DNA of 6,938 nucleotides, taken from Thermaerobacter marianensis (GTDB lineage Bacteria > Bacillota > Sulfobacillia > DYIH01). Position 1 is the stretch's first letter. Every line of letters starts with the position of its first letter. This document shows, one piece after another, positions 1 through 4,559 of the stretch. Location of the stretch: positions 1 to 6,938 of the forward strand of contig DYIH01000088.1 of the NCBI GenBank assembly GCA_020723785.1. Reading direction: 5' to 3'. The notes beneath the pieces were generated by a model. It was given only the letters and a program-made list of their open reading frames with translations, made no database searches and was not told where the DNA came from. A program made the translations under genes and the position numbers.

Positions 1-14
1 ATGACCAGGATCAT
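1..14 (-). CDS. trpG: Start of trpG, anthranilate synthase glutamine amidotransferase subunit (partial, cut by window edge)
   Basis: Only the first four codons and two further bases are inside the window: ATG ATC CTG GTC AT, giving M-I-L-V and probably I. The class-I glutamine amidotransferases TrpG and PabA commonly begin MILVIDNYDSFTYN, so these residues are what trpG should show, and the position directly after trpE on the same strand agrees. The gap from the trpE stop codon is 73 bases. The start is supported by a run of nine G on the minus strand (20-28) placed 5 bases before the ATG, which can pair with the 16S anti-Shine-Dalgarno sequence. TrpG releases ammonia from glutamine for TrpE. 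A few codons cannot prove identity; the call rests mainly on context. Confidence 0.72.
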
Positions 15-87
15 GCCGGCCCCCCCCCGCCGCCATTGCCGCCGTCGGGCCCCGCGGTGTCCACGCCCGCCGCGCCCCCGGCCCGCC

Positions 88-1707
88 TCACGCCGGCCCC
101 GCCCCCTCGGCCAGGTCCAGGGCACGGAGCAGGGCGCGGGCCTTGTTCTCGCATTCCTTCCACTCCAGTTCCGGCACCGAGTCGGCCACGATGCCGGCCG
201 CCGACTGGACGTAGGCCCGGCCCCCCGTGGCGACGATGGTGGGGATGGTGATGCAGGCGTCCATGTTCCCGCCGGAGGCGAAATAGCCGGCGCACCCGCC
301 GTAGGGGCCGCGCCGCACCGGCTCCAGTTCGTCGATGATCTCCATCGCCCGCACCTTGGGCGCCCCCGTAAGGGTGCCGGCCGGGAAGCAGGCGGCCAGG
401 GCGTCGAAGGCGTCCTTGCCCGGTGCCAGCCGGCCCTGGACGTCGGAGACCAGGTGCATGACGTGCGAGTAGCGCTCCACCCGCATCAGGGCCGTCACCC
501 GCACCGTCCCCGGCGCGGCCACGCGGCCGATGTCGTTGCGCCCCAGGTCCACCAGCATGATGTGCTCGGCCCGCTCCTTGACGTCGCTCAGCAGTTCCCG
601 CTCCATGGCGGCGTCCTCGTCCGCATCCCGGCCGCGCCGGCGCGTTCCCGCGATGGGCCGCGTCTCGACCACGCCGCCCTCCACCCGCACCAGCATCTCC
701 GGCGACGAGCCGATGAGCTGCAGCCCGCCGCAGTCCAGGTAGAACAGGTACGGCGACGGGTTCAGGCCGCGCAGCGCCCGGTAGACCTGGAAGGGCGGCA
801 CGCGCAGGGGGCGTTCCCGGCGCACCCCCACCTGGACCTGGAAGATGTCCCCCGCGCGGATGTATTCCTTGGCCCTTCCCACCGCGGCCAGGAATTCCTC
901 GCGCGACAGGCTGGCCCGCGCCTCCGCTTCGTCCCCCGCCGCCGGTATCCGCACGTCCGCTCGATCCCGCGCCGCCGCCGGTTCCCGCGCCGAGGCCGGC
1001 GCCCCGGCCACGGGTGCGGGCGCCGCTCCCGCGGCCGCGGGCACCGCAGCCGCCGACAACGGCCCGCCGGCGGGCAGCGGACCGCGCAACCGCTCCACCG
1101 CCGCCTCGATGCGCGCCACCGCCCGGCGGTAAGCCGCCGCGGCGTCCCCATCGGTTACGGCGCTGGCCACCACCTTCATCCGGTGAGTCAGGTGGTCGAA
1201 GATGACGACCACCTCCGGCGCCATGTAATATGACTCCGGCACGTCGAGGTCGGGCACCGGGTTGCCGGGCAGCCTTTCCAGGTGGCGCGCCACGTCGTAT
1301 GAACACCAGCCCACCAGCCCGCCCCAGAAGCGGCCCAGTTCCGGGGCCGCCGCCGGGCGGCAGGCGGCCATCACCCCCCGCAGGACCTCCAGCGGGTTGC
1401 CCTCCCGGCGCTCCCGGGCAGGCCCCGGGCCGGCGGAGCGCGTGATCTCCGTGACCCCCTCCCGGCTGACGGCCGTCAGCCACGGGTTCACGCCGATGAA
1501 GGAATAACGGCCGAACCGCTCGCCCCCCTCGGCGCTTTCCAGCAGGAAGCTGGGGGCCCCGTCCGCCAGCTTGCAGTAGGCGGAGATGGGGGTCTCCAGG
1601 TCGGCGGCGATCTCCCGCGCCACCGGGATGACGTTCGCCCCCCGGGCCATCTCGGCGAACGCCTCCGGCGCCGGGCTGTAGACATTGGTTACGGCCGTTC
1701 CAGCCAC
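88..1707 (-). CDS. trpE: Anthranilate synthase component I
   Basis: Converts chorismate to anthranilate using ammonia supplied by TrpG; first committed step of tryptophan synthesis, cytoplasmic. Numbering is from the GTG at 1707 (539 aa). LLES (55-58) and NPSPYLF (316-322) are the tryptophan-inhibition site, so feedback inhibition is expected. Mg ligands E378, E381, E515 and E518, the VMHLVS histidine H418 and Y469 of YGG are all present. A gap-free alignment of the C-terminus with E. coli TrpE shows P489 where R469 stands and A503 where G483 stands. A Pro/Ala-rich linker (about 210-257) makes the protein roughly 40 aa longer than usual. The GTG start is chosen because GGAGGG (1714-1719) lies 6 bases upstream. 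ATG at 1713 abuts that site, and TTG at 1770 would add 21 residues unlike the family. Transcription is controlled by the T-box leader upstream, and trpG follows. Confidence 0.96.
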   Translation of the reverse strand: MAGTAVTNVYSPAPEAFAEMARGANVIPVAREIAADLETPISAYCKLADGAPSFLLESAEGGERFGRYSFIGVNPWLTAVSREGVTEITRSAGPGPARERREGNPLEVLRGVMAACRPAAAPELGRFWGGLVGWCSYDVARHLERLPGNPVPDLDVPESYYMAPEVVVIFDHLTHRMKVVASAVTDGDAAAAYRRAVARIEAAVERLRGPLPAGGPLSAAAVPAAAGAAPAPVAGAPASAREPAAARDRADVRIPAAGDEAEARASLSREEFLAAVGRAKEYIRAGDIFQVQVGVRRERPLRVPPFQVYRALRGLNPSPYLFYLDCGGLQLIGSSPEMLVRVEGGVVETRPIAGTRRRGRDADEDAAMERELLSDVKERAEHIMLVDLGRNDIGRVAAPGTVRVTALMRVERYSHVMHLVSDVQGRLAPGKDAFDALAACFPAGTLTGAPKVRAMEIIDELEPVRRGPYGGCAGYFASGGNMDACITIPTIVATGGRAYVQSAAGIVADSVPELEWKECENKARALLRALDLAEGAGPA

Positions 1708-1713
1708 GCGCAT

Positions 1714-1719
1714 CCCTCC
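1714..1719 (-). promoter_or_regulatory. Shine-Dalgarno site deciding the trpE start
   Basis: GGAGGG on the minus strand, followed after six bases (ATGCGC) by the GTG at 1705-1707. This spacing is normal, whereas the ATG at 1711-1713 touches the site and would be poorly placed. A second G-rich stretch, GGGGGAGG (1771-1778), lies directly against the TTG at 1770 and 12 bases from the TTG at 1758, so it is less well placed for either. The start remains a prediction. Confidence 0.6.
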
Positions 1720-1780
1720 GAACACCGGCTTTGACCAAGCGGCCGCAGCCGGTTCCAAGAGCCGCTCCAACCTCCCCCAC

Positions 1781-1801
1781 GGCTGAAGCCGGGCTGAAGC
1801 C
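1781..1801 (-). repeat. Tandem pair of 10-base dyads in the trpE leader
   Basis: Two identical copies of GGCTGAAGCC on the plus strand (GGCTTCAGCC on the transcript) occupy 1781-1790 and 1792-1801, separated by one G, so their centres are 11 bases apart. Each copy is itself a short dyad (GGCT and AGCC around two bases). The second copy also overlaps a small hairpin in which AAGCC (1797-1801) pairs with GGCTT (1805-1809). The block sits between the T-box terminator and the trpE ribosome-binding site. It could be an operator-like site, RNA structure affecting initiation, or a chance local duplication. Confidence 0.55.
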
Positions 1802-1832
1802 AGGGGCTTGCGGCGGCCTTCTCTCGGTCAGG

Positions 1833-1868
1833 AAACAAAAAACCTTTCGCCCCATGGGACGAAAGGTT
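1833..1868 (-). terminator. Intrinsic terminator of the trp T-box, alternative to the antiterminator
   Basis: AACCTTTCGTCC (1857-1868) pairs with GGGCGAAAGGTT (1841-1852) as a 12-bp stem including one G-U pair, with loop CATG, followed by TTTTGTTT (1833-1840). The stem's 5' arm contains CGTCC, which the antiterminator needs, so the two folds exclude each other. With charged tRNA-Trp this hairpin should form and stop transcription about 125 bases before the trpE start. Confidence 0.93.
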
Positions 1869-2177
1869 GCTTCCGCGGTGCCACCCACATGACGGGCGCC
1901 TGCGGCGCCCTCGCTCTGTCAGGTACGGGCCGGCGACGACCCCCGTCAGGCCCGAGGCATGCCGCGAACCCGTTGGAACGGGCGGCGCCGACCGATACCC
2001 TCTCCCTTTTAACGGTGGGAGTCTCCGGCCGGACCTACTCGGGCAGACCCTTTCGGCCGGCGGCTTGGGGGTCCATTCGGCACCGGCCCTCCGGCGGGCT
2101 TTCCACCGACCGCCCGCTCTCTGCACGGCTGGCCCCGCGCCTACTCTTCCCCGTCATCGCCGATACAGCGGTATTTG
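1833..2177 (-). promoter_or_regulatory. Tryptophan T-box riboswitch (tRNA-Trp-sensing leader) of trpE
   Basis: The leader RNA binds uncharged tRNA-Trp and then prevents termination before trpE. Stem I is clear: GGGG (2149-2152) pairs with CCCC (2068-2071) below the specifier loop. That loop has AGTA (2142-2145) on one side and GAATGGA on the other, with specifier codon UGG at 2073-2075. Above it GGCGC pairs with GTGCC, then AGAGAGC (2116-2122) and an apical hairpin GCGGGC/GCCCGC whose loop holds GGTGGAA (2101-2107), the distal motifs of the family. A hairpin GGGCGCC/GGCGCCC (1894-1910) fits Stem III. The antiterminator carries the T-box bulge UGGCACC (1877-1883) between GTGGG (1884-1888) paired with CCCAT (1854-1858) and GCG (1874-1876) paired with CGT (1859-1861). 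UGGC should pair with a tRNA ending GCCA, matching the G discriminator of bacterial tRNA-Trp. Start near 2177 is inferred from the promoter. Confidence 0.95.
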
Positions 2178-2183
2178 TTTATT

Positions 2184-2212
2184 ATTGTCACGGCTTCCGG
2201 GGGAAAAGTCAA
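2184..2212 (-). promoter_or_regulatory. Predicted sigma-A promoter of the trp operon
   Basis: On the minus strand TTGACT (2207-2212, 5 of 6 to consensus) is followed after exactly 17 bases by GACAAT (2184-2189, 4 of 6). The region is locally AT-rich in an otherwise very GC-rich window, and it lies immediately before the first T-box Stem I bases, where a promoter is required. Transcription should begin near 2176-2178. The -35 element begins only 48 bases after the galE stop codon, so trpEG appears to have its own promoter rather than depending on read-through. Confidence 0.75.
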
Positions 2213-2260
2213 GCCCCGGTCGACCACAGCCGGGCCCTTATCACCGACGTCCGGCCCCGC

Positions 2261-3274
2261 CTACCCCGCGTATCCAAGGGGATGAGCAGCATGCCAGGCC
2301 CAGGCGGAGGCGATCATCTCCTCCAGGCCGGAACGGCGCGGCGCCCAGCCCAGTTCCTCCAGCGCCCGCCCCGTGGCGGCCACCAGCACCGCCGGGTCGC
2401 CGTCCCGCCTGGCGCCGATGTGGTAGGGCACCGACCGCCCGGTGACCCGCTCCACAGCGGCGAGCACCTCGAGAACGGAGTGGCCGCGCCCGGTACCCAG
2501 GTTCCAGCAGGCCGACGCGCCCCCCTCCAGCAGGTGGCGGACGGCCAGCACGTGAGCGTCGGCCAGGTCGCAGACGTGGATATAGTCACGCACCGCCGTC
2601 CCGTCCGGGGTATGGTAGTCGCCGCCGTACACGGTCACCTCCGGCCGCCGGCCCAGGGCAGCCTGCAAGACGATTGGAATGAGGTGGGTCTCGGGCCGGT
2701 GGTCTTCTCCCAGGTCGCCGGCCGGATGGGCGCCGGCGGCATTGAAGTAGCGCAATGAAACGTACCGGAACCCGTAAGCGCGGTCGTAGTCGGCAAGGAC
2801 CTGTTCCAGGAGGGCCTTGGAGGTTCCGTAGGGGTTCAGGGGCTTTACCGGGTGGGTTTCCGGGATCGGCGTCTCCACGGGTTCGCCGTACACCGCGGCC
2901 GTGGAGGACAGCACGAAGCAACCCACACCCGACCGGCGCAGGGTTTCCATGAGTGTCAGGCCGCCGGTCACGTTGTTGCGGTAGTAGCGGGCCGGGTCGC
3001 GTACCGACTCGCCGACCAGGCTGTCGGCCGCCAGGTGGACGGCGGCGCCGACCTCCCACTCCCGAACGAGATGCTCCACCAGCGCGGCGTCGGCCACGTC
3101 GCCGGCAACGAATACGACGCGGCCCGCGGCCGCCCGTTCCGCCAGCCTCTCCACCGCGGCGGCGTGCCCCCGCGAGAGGTTGTCGAGGATGACGACGTCA
3201 AACCCATTCTCCAGGAGGACCTGCACCACATGGCTGCCGATATAGCCGGCCCCGCCGGTAACCAGAACGCGCAT
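2261..3274 (-). CDS. galE: UDP-glucose 4-epimerase
   Basis: Interconverts UDP-glucose and UDP-galactose using bound NAD; cytoplasmic, extended short-chain dehydrogenase/reductase family. The 337-aa product is of usual length. TGGAGYIGSH (6-15) is the glycine-rich NAD site, followed by D31 in ILDNLSRG, the HLAA strand (80-83), SSTAAVYG (123-130) with the catalytic Ser/Thr, and the Y149-x-x-x-K153 pair in NPYGTSK. Substrate-side motifs NAAGAHP (178-184), YGGDYHTPDGTAVRDYIHV and WNLGTGRGHSVLEV follow. L297 occupies the place of E. coli Y299, which limits sugar size; a smaller residue may allow N-acetylated substrates (inference). The ATG at 3274 is chosen because the Rossmann motif starts immediately and AAGGGGAA lies a few bases upstream. 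The gene follows galU by 90 bases and is probably co-transcribed with it. No galK or galT is nearby, so a role in polysaccharide precursor supply is more likely than galactose catabolism. Confidence 0.95.
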   Translation of the reverse strand: MRVLVTGGAGYIGSHVVQVLLENGFDVVILDNLSRGHAAAVERLAERAAAGRVVFVAGDVADAALVEHLVREWEVGAAVHLAADSLVGESVRDPARYYRNNVTGGLTLMETLRRSGVGCFVLSSTAAVYGEPVETPIPETHPVKPLNPYGTSKALLEQVLADYDRAYGFRYVSLRYFNAAGAHPAGDLGEDHRPETHLIPIVLQAALGRRPEVTVYGGDYHTPDGTAVRDYIHVCDLADAHVLAVRHLLEGGASACWNLGTGRGHSVLEVLAAVERVTGRSVPYHIGARRDGDPAVLVAATGRALEELGWAPRRSGLEEMIASAWAWHAAHPLGYAG

Positions 3275-3364
3275 GGCTTCCCCTTCCGCTACCCAACCTC
3301 CGGCAGGGCCGCCGCCCACGGCTGCGTGGCCGGAAGCGTTCCCGCCTGCCGCCGGCCAGGACGA

Positions 3365-4327
3365 CTACCTGCACGCACCTGCCGAAACCCCCTGCCCGCA
3401 ACCGCCGGCCTCCTGCCCGGGACCGCCGGCAAGCCCGGCCTCGCGGCTGAGGAGGTCCAGCAGAAAACGGCGGAACCCGGCGCCGAGGTCGTCGCGGCCC
3501 AAGGCCAGTTCCACCGTGGCCTGCAGGAAGCCGAGCTTATCCCCGACGTCGTAGCGCCGCCCCTCGACCAGACAGGCGTGGAGCGGCTGGGTCCGGGCGA
3601 GCAGGCGCAGGGCGTCGGTCAACTGGATCTCGCCGTTCACACCCGGCGGCAGGCTGTCGAGGATGTCGAAGATCTCCGGGGCGATTATGTAACGGCCGAC
3701 GACGGCCAGGCAGGACGGCGCCGCCTCGGGCCCGGGCTTCTCGACCAGGTCGGCCACCGGGAAGCACACCCGGTCCGCCCCTCCGACCTCGGACGGCCGG
3801 ACGATGCCGTAGCGGTGGACCTGGTTCTCGGGAACCGGGCACACCGCGACCAGCGAGCCGCCGATGGCCGAGTGGCGGTCGAGCAACTGCCGGAGACAGG
3901 GCGCCGCGCCGGTGAAGACCTCGTCACCCAGGAGCACGGCGAAGGGCTCGTCGCCCACGTGGCGCCGGGCTTGGAGCACGGCGTGTCCCAGGCCGCGGGG
4001 CTCCTTCTGCCGGATGAAGTGGATGTCGGCCAGGTTCGTGATGTGCTGGACGGCCTCGAGGAGTTCCCCCTTGCGGCCGTTGCCCAGGGCCCACTCCAGT
4101 TCCAGGGCGCGGTCGAAGTGGTCCTCGATGGCCCGCTTGCCGCGGCCGGTGATGATCAGGATGTCGTCGATACCCGAGGCCACCGCCTCTTCCACCACGT
4201 ACTGGATGATCGGCTTGTCCACCAGTGGCAGCATCTCTTTCGGCTGGGCCTTGGTGGCCGGCAGGAAGCGGGTTCCGAGCCCGGCGGCGGGAATGACGGC
4301 CTTGCGCACGCGGCGATCCCGATCCAT
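3365..4327 (-). CDS. galU: UTP-glucose-1-phosphate uridylyltransferase
   Basis: Makes UDP-glucose from UTP and glucose 1-phosphate with release of pyrophosphate; cytoplasmic. The 320-aa product carries the nucleotidyltransferase signature PAAGLGTRFLPATK (13-26) followed by PKEMLPLVDKPIIQY, then QKEPRGLGHAV (107-116), LLGDE (132-136, with the probable metal-binding D135), VEKP (195-198), GEIQLTDAL (232-240) and YDVGDKLGF (259-267), all in the order expected for bacterial GalU. After about residue 294 there is a Gly/Ala-rich tail containing two cysteines that is not part of the conserved fold. The ATG at 4327 has a GGGATGGGATG stretch just upstream; a GTG seven codons in (4309) is an alternative. 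UDP-glucose is the substrate of galE directly downstream. No convincing sigma-A promoter was found in the gap before it. Confidence 0.96.
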   Translation of the reverse strand: MDRDRRVRKAVIPAAGLGTRFLPATKAQPKEMLPLVDKPIIQYVVEEAVASGIDDILIITGRGKRAIEDHFDRALELEWALGNGRKGELLEAVQHITNLADIHFIRQKEPRGLGHAVLQARRHVGDEPFAVLLGDEVFTGAAPCLRQLLDRHSAIGGSLVAVCPVPENQVHRYGIVRPSEVGGADRVCFPVADLVEKPGPEAAPSCLAVVGRYIIAPEIFDILDSLPPGVNGEIQLTDALRLLARTQPLHACLVEGRRYDVGDKLGFLQATVELALGRDDLGAGFRRFLLDLLSREAGLAGGPGQEAGGCGQGVSAGACR

Positions 4328-4559
4328 GGCATCCCATCCCTTCCATGGAATCTATTCTCCAGTTTCCGCCGTCTTTCCTCCTCGGGCAGTAGATACGGTA
4401 CGGCTTGAATCGCCCGTGCCCGTTCAACGATTTCCGGTTTTCGCCGATGTCACGCCGAAAGCCACCCCGCTCAGAACGAGCGGGACGACGAGCACAGGCG
4501 CGATTCAGGTGACGCACGATAACGCGGACCTTTCAGGGGTTGGGAGTGTCATGGTCGCC
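4328..4559. other. Intergenic region between recG and galU
   Basis: These 232 bases contain no open frame that I can support as a gene. They hold one GC-rich hairpin (4466-4484), listed separately, and a purine-rich GAGGAGGAAAG stretch on the minus strand (4371-4381) that resembles a strong ribosome-binding site but has no start codon at a suitable distance. I looked for -35/-10 pairs reading toward galU and found none better than weak partial matches. A galU promoter may still lie here. Confidence 0.5.
4466..4484 (-). terminator. Possible terminator hairpin after recG
   Basis: CCCGCTC (4478-4484 read on the minus strand) pairs perfectly with GAGCGGG (4466-4472) around a five-base loop. It lies about 75 bases past the recG stop. 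The downstream sequence on the minus strand, GTGGCTTTCGGC, has only a short T run, so this would be a weak intrinsic terminator at best. A Rho-dependent or merely structural role is also possible. Confidence 0.35.

Noticed and set aside
1708..1770. Extending trpE to the TTG at 1770.
   Set aside because: The 21 added residues do not resemble TrpE N-termini, the G-rich site touches the TTG, and the GTG at 1707 has a correctly spaced GGAGGG.
11..1888. A 625-codon minus-strand frame overlapping trpE in another phase.
   Set aside because: It is a Gly/Arg-rich out-of-phase reading of trpE that runs back into the T-box terminator; no recognisable domain.
2215..2234. Inverted repeat CCCGG/CCGGG with a 10-base loop just after galE, considered as the galE terminator.
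   Set aside because: The stem is only 5 bp, the loop is long, and the following sequence is GCTTGACTTTT, which is better explained as the trp -35 region. Not strong enough to annotate.
1808..2758. Plus-strand open frames across the leader region, including 1867-2445.
   Set aside because: They cover the T-box RNA and the end of galE in antisense. The structured RNA explains the sequence and the translations look random.
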